Assembly: GCA_037176845.1 (NCBI GenBank)
Contig: JAYKXP010000375.1
Span: 1 to 18,933 of the forward strand
Direction of reading: 5' to 3'
Length of the DNA: 18,933 nucleotides
Source: Paramarasmius palmivorus
Lineage: Eukaryota > Basidiomycota > Agaricomycetes > Agaricales > Marasmiaceae
Of the stretch, positions 8,103 to 18,048 are shown in pieces; position 1 is the first letter of the stretch; every line of letters begins with the position of its first letter. The notes below the pieces were generated by a model. That model had not been told where the DNA came from. It did no database searches and saw only the letters and a program-made list of their open reading frames with translations. The position numbers and the translations under genes are program-made.

Positions 8103-9851
8103 TCAAGGCGTTATAATAGTCAGCCGTAGACCAGCGCCTCGTAGATACTGAAGAGATTCAAACACATCCGTCGGAATCAGATCAGATTCTTCCCCCGTAA
8201 TCTGTATGGTGACCGATTCTAAACACTCCACCCCGCCCCTTGAGACAACTCCATCATCTGGCAGCCATCTGGACTCGACTGCCTTTCGTATAGCCTCTGC
8301 ACCTTCAGGTTCTAGCTCGGGTATCTTGAGCGACAAATTCGTCAGATTTGGAAGAAAGTGAGCCGGGGATTCTAATGGAGAATAATGTTCGAGGTCTACG
8401 GAAAGCCGCAAGAGGAAATCCCTTGTAACAAGCCTCTCTTTGCGTTCCTCGACGTAAAGATCCGTCAGGGATGGCATGACACGCAGCATCGCGATAGCTT
8501 GCTTGTCAGACATGGGCACTGACTTCAAGCGTAGAGTGGTAATCGCGCAACATGACCGTTCGATGAAGGATCGGAGAGGTGTTCCATCAGATACAGTCCA
8601 ACTCTCGGCGTTGTCGGATGATATCAAAAGGCTAGTGAGTTTGGGCAACGTTGTGTGGTCAAAGACGTTGGATAAGTGCTCTTTTCGAGAAGCGACGATA
8701 GTCATGGTTTTGACATTCGAAGTTATGTGACGGTCGACCGCTAGAGGGTTACAAATGTTAACCCGCACAGCATTCGGAAGAAGTGATAATGTGGAGAGCG
8801 TATTTGGAGAGCTGGTTTGATGCACGGTCAGGATTTTGACCTGTTGTAGGGGTATGACTAGATCCTCCACGGTCGATGGCCTTCCCACTGTTAGAGAGCG
8901 AAGTGAAGGGCAATCTCCAAAGAGGGTTAATGGGGGATCGATCCTCCGTTCGTCAAAGGTGAAGATCGAGAGGGATTCCAGTCGAGGTAGTCGCCCTTGA
9001 ATGGGGTGGAATACCCGATGCTGAAGGAGTGAAGCTGGCGCGCCAAGTCTGAACGAACGCCAACGAGTAGAATTCTCGACCAAGAGTTCGAATAGGGCTA
9101 TAAACGGATGGTAATCATCCAAATTCCCCACCACGATGTTCACTGTCAATGTGGCATTCTGGGATCGATCAAGAAATAGTCGAGCGAGCTGTAACAACAG
9201 ATCCGGGGCATTTTCGACGTGGAACCAGCGAAAGATTGGGAATACCATGGAGGACCAAAGCTCTGGAGTTGCAATAGCTAACTCTCGCCATCGTGCGGAG
9301 ACCATTGAAACGCTCATTGCAACAGGCGTTCTCCATTCCTCCAACATGTTGGGAATGCCACAGTGCCTGAATATCTTCATCAGGATCTCCGGCGGCATTC
9401 TGTAGATCGGCGACAACAAAGCTCGATATTGTTTGACCGCCCGCCTCAGCCTTTTCTGCTTGTTCTCCAATGCCAAAATGGTTGCTCGTAGCTTATCAAT
9501 TTCATGTTGGTTCCCTTTGATTTCGACTTCGGTATTCTGAATACATTCCTTGATTACTGGAATGTCGGAAGGTGTGATAGTCCGCCGAAATAGATCGTCT
9601 AGAGTAGTCGAGGTTACGCCTTGTATTGCGGTCATCGCCTGCATCTGCACTGAGAACTCTCTAAGCGAACTAGTAGTAGTAGGTGAATAAGTACTCACTC
9701 TGATTTGGAAGTGCTTCAATTGGTTTGAAATAAGTAATGCTACAGTCAGAGGAAGTGTCAACAACACGTTGTCTGTTGATGACTGGTGACCGTTCAGTTC
9801 AGCGTTCCGCTCCCACGCAATTGCAAGCTCCTTCTCGTCTTCTTCGTTCAT
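8103..9851 (-). CDS. F-box protein, 564 or 582 aa
   Basis: A long uninterrupted minus-strand frame. Residues about 103-142 form a heptad-like coiled coil (KECIQNTEVEIKGNQ onward), followed at once by an F-box at 146-202 starting LLSPIYRMPPEILMKIF, the usual arrangement in agaricomycete F-box proteins. The C-terminal 350 residues have regularly spaced leucine blocks (LPRLESLSIF, CPSLRSLTVG, LPKLTSLLISS, LPNLTNLSL) typical of a divergent leucine-rich-repeat substrate domain. F-box proteins connect Skp1-Cul1 ubiquitin ligases to substrates; the substrate here is unknown. The N-terminus is doubtful: codons 52-69 lie inside GTGAGT...GTGCAG, a perfect 54-base intron (9698-9645) whose removal keeps the frame and places ATG 9644 directly at the splice. 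The first 51 residues, with a hydrophobic patch, may therefore be leader sequence, and the true start may be ATG 9644. Confidence 0.85.
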   Translation of the reverse strand: MNEEDEKELAIAWERNAELNGHQSSTDNVLLTLPLTVALLISNQLKHFQIRVSTYSPTTTSSLREFSVQMQAMTAIQGVTSTTLDDLFRRTITPSDIPVIKECIQNTEVEIKGNQHEIDKLRATILALENKQKRLRRAVKQYRALLSPIYRMPPEILMKIFRHCGIPNMLEEWRTPVAMSVSMVSARWRELAIATPELWSSMVFPIFRWFHVENAPDLLLQLARLFLDRSQNATLTVNIVVGNLDDYHPFIALFELLVENSTRWRSFRLGAPASLLQHRVFHPIQGRLPRLESLSIFTFDERRIDPPLTLFGDCPSLRSLTVGRPSTVEDLVIPLQQVKILTVHQTSSPNTLSTLSLLPNAVRVNICNPLAVDRHITSNVKTMTIVASRKEHLSNVFDHTTLPKLTSLLISSDNAESWTVSDGTPLRSFIERSCCAITTLRLKSVPMSDKQAIAMLRVMPSLTDLYVEERKERLVTRDFLLRLSVDLEHYSPLESPAHFLPNLTNLSLKIPELEPEGAEAIRKAVESRWLPDDGVVSRGGVECLESVTIQITGEESDLIPTDVFESLQYLRGAGLRLTIITP

Positions 9852-10170
9852 CAGGCGTCAGAATCAAATTCACAGTTACCAGGAGGGTCCATGAAGAAAA
9901 CAGCGCGAAAATCCATCAGCAATCACGGTTCGGGGTATACAGCTCCACGCCATGATAGATAGCACGTATACCACGACCAGATGTACATAGTGCTATATAG
10001 CCGTTCCAACTGGCCAATTTGATATATAGGGTATGCATTCTCAGCTAAGGTACTATATTGGAAAAGGATGTCTGGATTTCACTTGCTGCGTACTACTGTG
10101 TTACAAAGTGCGTGAAGTAATCTACATGCTACTCAGTGAATTTGTCCGACAGGAGAATGATAAATCGTAC
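9852..10170. other. Spacer between F-box gene and next gene
   Basis: AT-rich, about 320 bases, with TATATAG-like stretches near 9990-10030. It should contain the promoter of the F-box gene and the 3' end of the next gene, both on the minus strand. No additional gene is supported. Confidence 0.4.
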
Positions 10171-10964
10171 CTAGGGAGTCTCAGGAACGACCTCGAGCTC
10201 CTCTTTCTTGACCGTTTTTGTAGCTGCTGTTGACCTGGAGTTCCAGCGCGCAGATGATGCACCGAGTCCAGGTTTGGGCGGTGAAGTAACAGACGCTGCG
10301 GATGCGATGATCTTGCGACGTTTAGGGCTTGGAGGAGGTGTGGAATGGTAGTCAGGCCCGTGACGATACCGCTTGTGCCAGTCGGGTTTGAGGTGTCCAT
10401 TTTCCTGGTAAAGGTGAGGAAATGGACGAAGGTTCCGTTTTTGGTACGCTTGAAGACATTCATTACTCGGAAACTCTGGAGACACAAAAAGAATGAATTA
10501 TCGATGAATCTAAGCCTAGACGGGGATCCTGACACGCACCGCGGTACTGTTTGTACAGGAAAGGGGGAATGCCTGCATAGGCAACCTTTTCTGCCTCGCC
10601 GTAACTCAGGCGCTCTCCGTCAACTTCTATCTCGTCGTCATCGTCTGATGACTGAACTAGCGTGGTATCCTCATTGACTTCGGAAATGGCCGACACTACC
10701 GTATGCTGAAAATTTGCGAGTTTGACCACCTGAAGGCAGCATGAATATCAGGACACAATGCAAGGACAGTCGACTCACCAGAGTACCTTTTTCGCGATAC
10801 GGGCTACAATTAATCATCAAATCCTCCTGAATGTGCGCAGGTTCTTGTTGCGTGGACGATGATACATGCGGGTCGTTCCGTGTTGATGATGGTAGCGGGA
10901 GGCATAGTATGGCGTCAAATGGATTGTCGGGACAAGTACGTAGACAAGGATCACTGGGAGACAT
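10171..10964 (-). CDS. Uncharacterised protein with nuclear features, 226 aa
   Basis: Exons 10964-10779, 10729-10540 and 10475-10171 (minus strand) join in frame across a 49-base and a 64-base GT-AG intron to give 226 residues. I do not recognise the family. The N-terminal 50 residues are proline- and serine-rich. Around residues 85-105 there is an acidic stretch (SSDDDDEIEVDGE), then a block that looks conserved (AEKVAYAGIPPFLYKQY and CLQAYQKRNL). The C-terminal third is basic and serine-rich, with SPKRRK as a likely nuclear localisation signal preceded by TPPPSP, a possible proline-directed kinase site. The two introns fall cleanly between frames and the stop is followed by AT-rich sequence, so the gene appears intact. 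A chromatin- or replication-associated role would be a guess. Confidence 0.75.
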
Positions 10965-11526
10965 AGGTGATGGGGGAAATGAGGCTTTCAGTGCTTGAGG
11001 TGTTCGATGACATGGCAGTCAAGAGCAAAGCTCCATTATTTCTCACGGACCTCATCGTCATCAACAACGTTCAGAAGGCAGTAACTGATAGATTTTGTAT
11101 GGGCTATGAATGAGACATGGCAATTACATATCACTACTTTCCCTCTGTATCATAATCCTGGTAGGCAAAAACGGTTCCGGTAAATTTGAGGCCAGTAATG
11201 AAGAAGAAGAAAGTCTCGCAGTCGTAGGAAAGGGGTTCAGATAGAAAGAGGTCGCCTGGTCGAGTACTGTAGTTGTGGTCCAGGTGGGTGACACTTGCCG
11301 TCCGAACTCCGGAATGAGATGACAAGATTGTTTCACATGAGAAAGGGGAACAATCATGGAGTGCTTTCTCATTTAAACGTGTTGAAATGGATGTCTTGAA
11401 CATTTCAAGATCGCTGACGGGATTCTGTAAAGGTCGGAATAGGTCGAGGAAGACGAGGGTCTCAGGAAATTTCCTAATTCTTTTGGGATAAACGGAATAT
11501 AACACGTAGTCGAGCAACACGAAGAT

Positions 11527-12225
11527 CTACAGAGAACCGTCAGCCGAAAACAAGTGTAGATTGAAGGAGAACGTACGTGCGAATGGATTTCTACCTCGAG
11601 TCTGATTGCGTGAGTTCTCGAGTCCTTCCAAGTCATCCCGCACCAAAACCGTACTGAATCTCTCTGGTACTTCTGCCTTGGGCAATTCACCCCTCTCCCT
11701 TTTGGCCGGAATCCTCTTGAATGCATGAACCATGTCATAGGCCGGAGCTTCTTCAGCGATTGTTGGAATGGGACGAAGGGTGAGCTTGGCCTGCTTCCAC
11801 ACTTTGATTTTGGATTCGGCATTCAAGAGCGTAGGGGCAAGAAGGGAATTGTGGTCCATGAATTTCTGGAGGTAGTAGAGAAAGTGATGGGCATGGAACT
11901 CCTGCTCCAACGAGTTGATGGTGACCATGGTGGTGGTACGTTTCTGAACCGTGTACGGCGTTCGGCCCGCTAAGAAAATCCTCTCAGCGTTGTCACACCT
12001 GTCGTCGCCGTGTTCATCAACGCCAGGCTCATCTTCATCATCATCTTCGTCCTCATCTTCTTCCTCATCTCCATTGTCCGAATCATATCCATTGTCGGTA
12101 GTATCCATCCCTAAACCAAGTGCCCAGTCAAGATAGGCACCAAATCTCGACACTGCCTCGCGACGTTGCAGCCATGTTACCATCTGCTTCTCATAATCGC
12201 GACGGTTTGATGCTCGGTATCCCAT
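11527..12225 (-). pseudogene. Longest open piece of the transposase, 232 aa
   Basis: The longest uninterrupted frame of the element. It starts at MGYRASNRRDYEKQMVTWLQ, which in intact relatives is internal, not a start. It continues through an acidic low-complexity stretch (about residues 48-75) and ends at TAG 11527. A likely 49-base intron lies at its end, since GTACGT...TGTAG (11574-11526) leads to HLRVARLRVIF, a conserved continuation. After that the frame meets stops, so the remainder to 11134 is read in other frames. Confidence 0.7.
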
Positions 12226-13107
12226 TTTTGCGTTGTCGATATGTTAACCGTTCAGAAATTTCAGTGTTGAACCCATCAGCGGCACCCAAGTAGCGAATGT
12301 GGTCAGCATAGTGCTTGATATTGTGGAATTTAGGGATATTGAAGTCTTTACAAGCATCGAGTTGTTGAAAGATCTTCTTGTTGGTATGGATTGTGGCCAG
12401 GCGGTGTTCAATGCATCAAGGGATTCGTCGGTATGAACTTCGAATCGCGCGAGATAGATGAACTCTAAGACTCCGCGGACAGCCCGAAGAGCTGCTGGAT
12501 CCGAAGCCCCTGCAAGTACCCCTAGGAAAGAGACTTTTCCATGTTCTTAAATCTTTTCCGGTCCACTGAGAGGTCAGTGAGATTCCGAGCGTTTGAAGTG
12601 CCGGAGAGTTGGATGGGGAGACATGGTTTGATAACGTGCGTCAACTTCCTTCCTCTTGTCTTCATCCTTCTCACCAAGTCCATAGCATATGTTCCCCACT
12701 TGACGACATGATCGTGGAAAACACCTTTGTGTAATTGATGGTGGATGTCGGGGGTCGTAACACCGGGCAATGTCAGTGCGGAAGGTTGCGCCAGGAACGG
12801 CTTGATCAGCCGTAAGTTCAGGCGCTCGAAGTCTGGGGATGCATAACCATCTAATTTGTCTTCACAGCTCTCCACATTGTTCCAGAGCTCCGCCAGCTGG
12901 ATCTAGTTGGCTCTTCCCGCGCTCCCTAGGTTCAACGTCGCAGCTCGAGCAGGAGTTCTGCTGAAACCCGCACACCAAACACTGCTCCGGGTAGTCTGCC
13001 AGGTATGCTGCAAGAACCGGGAAGTTGTGGCGAATTTGTCGATCAGCGCAAGTCATACGAACACCTGTTTTGCCGGCCTCAACCCAGTGGTTGCATCAAG
13101 ACCTCCA

Positions 13108-13176
<69 letters not shown>
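13108..13176 (+). repeat. Poly-G run, 69 bases, inside transposase
   Basis: Sixty-nine consecutive G on the + strand. On the transposase strand it follows the text IFHGC, where intact relatives have a conserved FHDCM, and precedes LEVLMQPL. Very few coding residues appear to be missing, so the run seems inserted or expanded at this point. Its true length is unlikely to be reliable. Confidence 0.85.
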
Positions 13177-13178
<2 letters not shown>

Positions 13179-14566
13179 TCCATGGAAAATCTGATGGCGA
13201 CGCGCAGATCGTTGATTCTCGGAGAATATCTCGAGCTTGGAGACTGGGAGGTACCCAATGAGGACCATGGCATGCGTTGAGGGCTTTCGTCGCACTGACT
13301 TGTCGATGTTGCCGATGGTTAGATATAAAGCAGGAGGCCATGCTTTTTTGTCCGCCACTCAGCACAGTAAGGCAAGTCTCATCAGATGCAATGATTACAG
13401 GTGCGATTGTTGCACCTTTTGGAAGCTTTTCCTGGATAATACTACTAAAATCAGATTCGTTTTCACAGGGATGATAGTCAAGATCTTGAACTAACCTGCA
13501 ATTCCCACCACCATTCAGCTGTACACATTTCCGTGTATTCCCGGTTGGTGCCATCTTCATTACGATTACACGCGGATGGGTGTATACACTGCAGGACATC
13601 ACGGAAAACGGGATTGCCTATGAGGTCCTCGACGACGTGGACCGGGTTTCGATGCCAGATATCAAGAAACTTCGACACGTTTCTCCCCGTTCGCGTCGAG
13701 CTTGTCTCCTCAACAGAAAGTGGGGTCCAATTACACTCTGGACCACTAGGCAAACTGTCGATATACTCTTGAGGAAGGAACGTTTATTGTGAAATGAGGG
13801 TTTTACCCCGTGGCGAATCTGCTCTTCGGTGAGAGAAGCTCATATTCCAGTTGCGGAACTTATTACATACCTTTCGAATCCTTAATAACTTTCAATCTGC
13901 TTCAGACTTGTTCCACATGTTGCCAACCACTGTCAGCAAATTCCACATTCTTCTTCACTAGCAAAGGGTGCCCATGGAGCACGCACATCCACCTGCATCT
14001 GTCTGTTGAGCTTTCGAATCCTTTCGTAGAACGTAATTCTGATCCCCGTAGGTATTGGCCTGCCTCGGCATCACACGGGAAGTCTTCACTCCACTTAGTG
14101 GACATTCGTGCGCGCAGTTGCTACATCTTCGTCCTCAACTTCTTCGATCTCAACACGCCGTCGTGGCTGAACTGGGATGGATTGTGTGGGAAGCGTATTG
14201 GGAGTGTAGGTGAGAAGAGGAAAGCATGCTGTGTTCAGGGAAGGCAGGTGTTTCGATTGTGATAGTTTATTCTTCGTCGCTTGATGTTGAACTCGGTTAG
14301 CAGCGCAGGCTTCCATATGCCTTTTTGCATATCGTGGATTAGAATATGGGTTTGTCAACGCCATGCATTGAGGGGAAGAATGCGAGCAGTACGAGCATAA
14401 GGAAAATGGGACATGATCGACGTAGGGTAAAGGTTGCAGTTGGATTGCAAGGTCGTTCAGGGTCAACAGTGTGAGTCAGTCTTTGCTAACATGCGAATTT
14501 TCTTTGCGACTATCCAAAAGATAGTGAGACGGGCCCCGACACCCGCCACTAGCTTACAGCCGCCAC

Positions 14567-14580
14567 GGGGGGGGGGGGGG
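14567..14580 (+). repeat. Poly-G run, 14 bases
   Basis: Fourteen consecutive G on the + strand, just upstream of the transposase start and followed by CC. It lies in non-coding sequence. Confidence 0.9.
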
Positions 14581-15191
14581 CCAAATACCCCCAGGAAGGG
14601 GGATGTGTGTGTTGTGTAAAACAAAAAATGGCGGTGAAATTTTCCGGACGATACCAAAAGCTGAATAAACTCATGTCCTGCATTCTTCATTTTTCATCTT
14701 CCATCACCATGGTGAAGCGTAAGAATCTGACACACTCTCAACCCAGACTCTCATCGCTCCCTAATCAACGACGGAAAGTCATATCATGACACGTCCAATT
14801 GACGGAGAACGTTGCCACACGAACACGAAAATCTAAGTCCCGCGCAAAAAAGAAACTCAGTAAATTTTTTGTCTGCCTCAAAAACACAAACTGACACATC
14901 CTATTATAAACATGGAGGCTCTCTCGAGCAAGAGATTGAGAATTGGAAGAAGAAAATTTGGAAAACCAAAAAAGAAGCAACCTCGCTCAGTATGATGACG
15001 ACGATGACGCTGCGAGAGTAAGGCCTTCAAACCCTCTTCCCACCTAGCTGGTTCCATAGCTGTACTTTCTTTAGGTTTGGAATCTGAAGAAGAAATGGAT
15101 CCCTGCAGCTAATAGCTCAGTAAAAGTTGTTGTTTTTTCCTGTTCATAGTACCTTCACACTAAAGTATAAGAACAGATCACATTGAATGAG

Positions 15192-15221
15192 ACGGTGAGA
15201 CTAAACCCTCAGTCTCGCCGT
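15192..15221. repeat. Hairpin, 11-bp stem
   Basis: ACGGTGAGACT (15192-15202) pairs with AGTCTCGCCGT (15211-15221) over 11 positions, ten Watson-Crick and one U-G wobble if transcribed, around an 8-base loop. It lies 5' of the protein-like stretch that begins near 15189. Its role is unknown; no U-run follows. Confidence 0.6.
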
Positions 15222-16039
15222 GATAAGATCACTCCCGTCCTTCGCCGTGCTGGTGAACCCCCAGCTGCAAGAACACCTACTCGAGTTCTTGTCAATACAC
15301 CCCAATCACCTCCAACTCTGCGACAATTCATCACCACTAAAGCCGGCAGGCGACGATAGTGGCGAACATTGTGGACATTCGTCACCGAAAAGGAAACTCT
15401 CCTCCAGCAGCCGGAGCTCACAGCGCAACTTCTGAATCAACAATCGTAGCAAGTCAAGGAACAAGAAAATAGAAGCTCAAGAGGAATGCTAACGAGCACA
15501 GGGAATTGCCAACAGAGGTCGCACTCCTGGTGCCGAGACTTCGCCGCACACATTCAACACCAAGGCCCCCTTCCCTGACCCCCAAACAGCACACGCCCAC
15601 GTGCTCTTCGCATCCATCCGAGTGCTGTAGTGATGTTTGGTACCGACACCACTGAAGTTCCAGGAACGGAACACTTTTTTATCACACAGTAATCGTTGTT
15701 CAAGCTTCAGTCCATTGATCAATACTGAATACCTTGTTAGTACAAAGCAAGAGAATCGATCTGCTCGACAGTGCCTTGAAGGAGATACGAATCTCGTGGC
15801 TTCACATTAAGATTTGTAGATTCCGAAAAGAAAAGAGCACAACGGGGTCTTGCGACATGGCTTCTCGGGACGAAAGAATATGCCACAAGGTAATGTAAGC
15901 TTTGTTGCATCTAACACTGATAACCATTACATGAAGAACATGGAAGAGATGGAATCCTACCATCGAAAACAAGATCTTTCCAACAGCCTACAAGAACATC
16001 TATTTGAGTACAAGGACCGCCTCGGTTTCAAATTTCCTA

Positions 16040-16051
16040 GGGGGGGGGGGG
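16040..16051 (+). repeat. Poly-G run, 12 bases
   Basis: Twelve consecutive G on the + strand inside the relic-rich region, followed by a purine-rich A/G stretch. Confidence 0.9.
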
Positions 16052-16744
16052 AAGGAAAAAGAAAAAACCTCTTCACAGATCCCAAGACCATACCGGCTTT
16101 CCCCCTCCAACGTGGCGTTTATTCAGCTTCAGGTCTGGTCATTAGTGAGTCCACCAAGGCTACGGTCCTTATCGGTACGATTAGCGTTGAATTTTGTCAT
16201 CCTTGAAAAAAAAATGGAGTTCAGGTGTACGGAAACCGTATCTTCACCGGAAAAGACCAGAACCTCCTGGAACGCAATGGAACCCATCTGCAGGAAGTTG
16301 AAAAGTGTGGCATCGGGAGCAACTGGAGTGACAGCGAAATCCGAACCGGTGGCCACAATAGGGCGGCTGTAAGGTTTCAGTTTGTTTCAGTGAAATATTA
16401 CGCTGTACTTGCTTCGTCTAGTGATCCATATACTACCGTCAACAAAGCCGCCAGCAGCCATCTCGCTCGGACGAAACCATTGATCGCTCAATTGCAAATC
16501 TCAACACGCGATAACCGTGGCAGACGATAGTAGAAGACTCCGACTCAGGGGTTGATGACGAGAGTGATGATGCAGGGGAATGGGGTTGAAATGGTCCAAG
16601 CTACAGAGGAACTGGGAAGAACCGCAGAGCCGCAGTCTGAGGGTCATGAAGGCAGCCCAGTAAGCACCATCCATGTGAATATATTTTCGTATCAAATAAT
16701 TCGGTTTCTCGCAACAGGCACTGGGCTGAATGTATATAGACTAT

Positions 16745-16779
16745 ATAGCACAAATAGCACTTCTGAAAGACTGTGCTAT
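16745..16779. repeat. Hairpin, 8-bp perfect stem
   Basis: ATAGCACA (16745-16752) is perfectly complementary to TGTGCTAT (16772-16779), with a 19-base loop. A further TA/TA pair is possible after one mismatch. It sits 105 bases upstream of the hammerhead-like motif. The string GCTATCTAGC follows it (16775-16784) and recurs at 16860-16869. Confidence 0.5.
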
Positions 16780-16884
16780 CTAGCTTTAGAATATGATCGT
16801 AGTGTAAGCGAAATACAGAGCAAGGGGGAATGTCCTACGAGAGCTAATCTGGTATGTAAGCTATCTAGCAACATGCCGTGGTTG

Positions 16885-16960
16885 CTGATGAGTCGGACCA
16901 CACAGAAGGTCTATAAACGAAACGTAGCCGAAAACTTCTGTCAAGGACAACGGCTACTTC
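16885..16960 (+). ncRNA. Hammerhead-ribozyme-like motif, possibly a relic
   Basis: CTGATGA (16885-16891) is followed by a hairpin (GGACC at 16895-16899 with GGTCT at 16908-16912, extended by G-C and T-A pairs beside the core), then CGAAAC (16918-16923), then a perfect 7-bp stem GTAGCCG (16924-16930) with CGGCTAC (16951-16957), then TTC, a permitted NUH cleavage triplet. This is the order of a type I hammerhead: core box, stem II, GAAA box, stem III, cleavage site. Against it, C at the base of stem III faces U instead of G, stem II has a 1-by-4 internal loop, and the flanks show no stem I. An inactive descendant or a coincidence are both possible. Confidence 0.3.
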
Positions 16961-17083
16961 ATTTTTTTCGATGGATTTTACCCAGCAAATATTTCATTGC
17001 GGTGTAGGCTGAGCTATGTGTGTCTGTAGGAAGTACGTTTGTGCCACTTCACCCCTTATCATACTTACAGACAATGTAACAGT

Positions 17084-17123
17084 GGATAGGACCCAACGAG
17101 ATGTTGCTTGACGCGATTCGATG
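17084..17123 (+). repeat. Short repeats shared with 18011-18061
   Basis: GGATAGGACC (17084-17093) recurs in the same orientation at 18052-18061, and GACGCGATTCGATG (17110-17123) recurs as its reverse complement at 18011-18024. Sharing two words with the repeat block one kilobase away suggests the two sites belong to one old mobile element. Confidence 0.5.
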
Positions 17124-17916
17124 GAATCCGACGCCATCTGAAAATTTCGACGTCTCCTGATACTCATCAGACGATAAAACCCAGAAAACGTCTCTTGGCA
17201 TTTTGCCAAACGACCAAAGAACTTAGAGAAAATACATTGAAAAGTTTTCGAGATCGCCGTTGGTCCGTGCGCAAGTCAGAGACAAACCGACTTCGAAGAC
17301 GCTTTCTCCCACGTCCCATTCTTTCCACAACCACCACCATCTCCATTTCCCGACCTCTCCTGACCGTCTATAACCACTGGAAAGATATGGGATAGTGCAT
17401 GTGGGAGGATATAAAAGTCGGATTCTTTATGTTTTGGGCTCAGTACCTTGATTTGCGTTTGAGTTCTCACAGCAAGGTTTGTTTAGGCTCGTTTCCTTTA
17501 TCGGTATTCCCAAACTTTGCGTGAGTCATGAAGAATAATCCGTGTATTTGTTACCAACCTCAATTACCACATTATACAGGATCGTGTCAATCGTCGCAAA
17601 TAAGAAGATAGGTGCTGGCTGTAGAATTAACGATGCTCGTCGGAGAACTCGACGGTCTCGCCGTCGTATTTGGAACTGGTAGGGGACTCCGGAGGAATCT
17701 AAGCACGGCAGGGATACAGGGTTGTTGACATGAGTTTTTGTTGGGGACAAAACGTTGGAGTTTCGCTTGGCTGGGCTGTAGCTAACCATGTAGAGAGACT
17801 AGATGTATTATACTTAGTAGTATGTCGTCAAATATATTCATTTTACACTAATATTAATAAACCCCAGGGTGAACCGGAACCCAGAGCAAAAATAACCTAC
17901 CCATAGGCTACTATCA

Positions 17917-18048
17917 GGTAACGTCTAATAGCATCTGATAATGTCCGCGAAAACTCCCACTTAAGGACGTTATTCGACAGCATCCGACGTTATACGACAG
18001 ATGGGCTGGGCATCGAATCGCGTCGGATAGCGTCCAATAAAACCCCAC
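17917..18048. repeat. Degenerate repeat block, about three 35-44 base units
   Basis: Two units align on the minus strand: 18048-18008 and 17960-17917 both read GTGGG, GTTTT, GGAC, TATC, GA, GC, ATT, GA in the same order with variable bases between. A middle unit (17965-17998) carries GACGTTAT-like and CATCCGACG words of the same kind. Repeats of short GTC/GAC-rich words near an end are typical of subterminal regions of fungal DNA transposons, where transposase binds. A palindrome CCCCACTGGGG (18043-18053) lies next to the block. Confidence 0.5.

Larger units (their letters stand above)
11134..14466 (-). mobile_element. Degenerate Plavaka-type transposase gene
   Basis: Fragments in all three minus-strand frames line up, in order, with the agaricomycete Plavaka transposase (relative of the Kyakuja-Dileera-Zisupton group). 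From 5' to 3': a Cys/His-rich start (14466 on, CSYCSHSSPQC); WSEDFPCDAEAG and PWAPFASEEEWNL; FLDIWHRNPVHVVEDL; EWWWELQ and LPKGATIAPVIIASDET; ALYLTIGNIDKSVRRK and STHAMVLIGYLPVSKLE; the 69-C run on this strand; MTCADRQIRHNFPVLAAY and LADYPEQCLVCGF; TTPDIHHQLHKGVFHDHVVKW; FLGVLAGASDPAALRAVRG; KDFNIPKFHNIKHYADHI; GYRASNRRDYEKQMVTWLQ; FAHLRVARLRVIF; and SCHLIPEFGR at the end. At least six frame changes or stops separate them, for example one extra base in the parent of ERLHIDNAKMGY near 12244. Such elements move by a cut-and-paste mechanism with an RNase-H-fold transposase; this copy cannot make one. Terminal inverted repeats were looked for by eye and not found. Confidence 0.87.
14467..16550. 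other. Relic-rich stretch without an intact gene
   Basis: Many short frames but no assignable domain. On the + strand, 15189-15351 reads as plausible protein (RLNPQSRRDKITPVL, then LVNTPQSPPTLRQF) before a stop, and 15780-15890 has a charged, lysine-rich stretch. Around 16520-16580 an acidic serine-rich tail (VEDSDSGVDDESDDAG) ends in a stop. These could be pieces of a broken + strand gene lying back to back with the transposase, possibly a second transposon ORF. I cannot name it. Confidence 0.35.
16551..17916. other. AT-rich stretch without a recognised gene
   Basis: The longest frame (+, 16552-17007) overlaps the hairpin and hammerhead-like motif and looks like chance coding. On the minus strand, about 17705-17630 has a frame rich in preferred fungal codons reading SPTSSKYDGETVEFS just before a stop, which could be the last exon of a lost gene; no partner exon was found. 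Confidence 0.35.

Noticed and set aside
11724..12136. Plus-strand frames, including a serine run, opposite the transposase
   Set aside because: They are the antisense of the acidic Asp/Glu stretch of the transposase.
13053..13358. Proline-run or glycine-run proteins across the G run
   Set aside because: These frames are produced by the 69-base homopolymer inside a dead transposase.
15489..15722. Minus-strand 77-residue frame beginning MINGLKLEQRLL
   Set aside because: It has some protein-like character but no recognised domain, no partner exon and no promoter context; kept out of the gene list.
17140..17172. Second hammerhead-like core on the minus strand (CTGATGAG then GTCGAAA)
   Set aside because: Beyond one G-C pair the sequence between the boxes cannot form stem II, and no stem III with a cleavage triplet follows.
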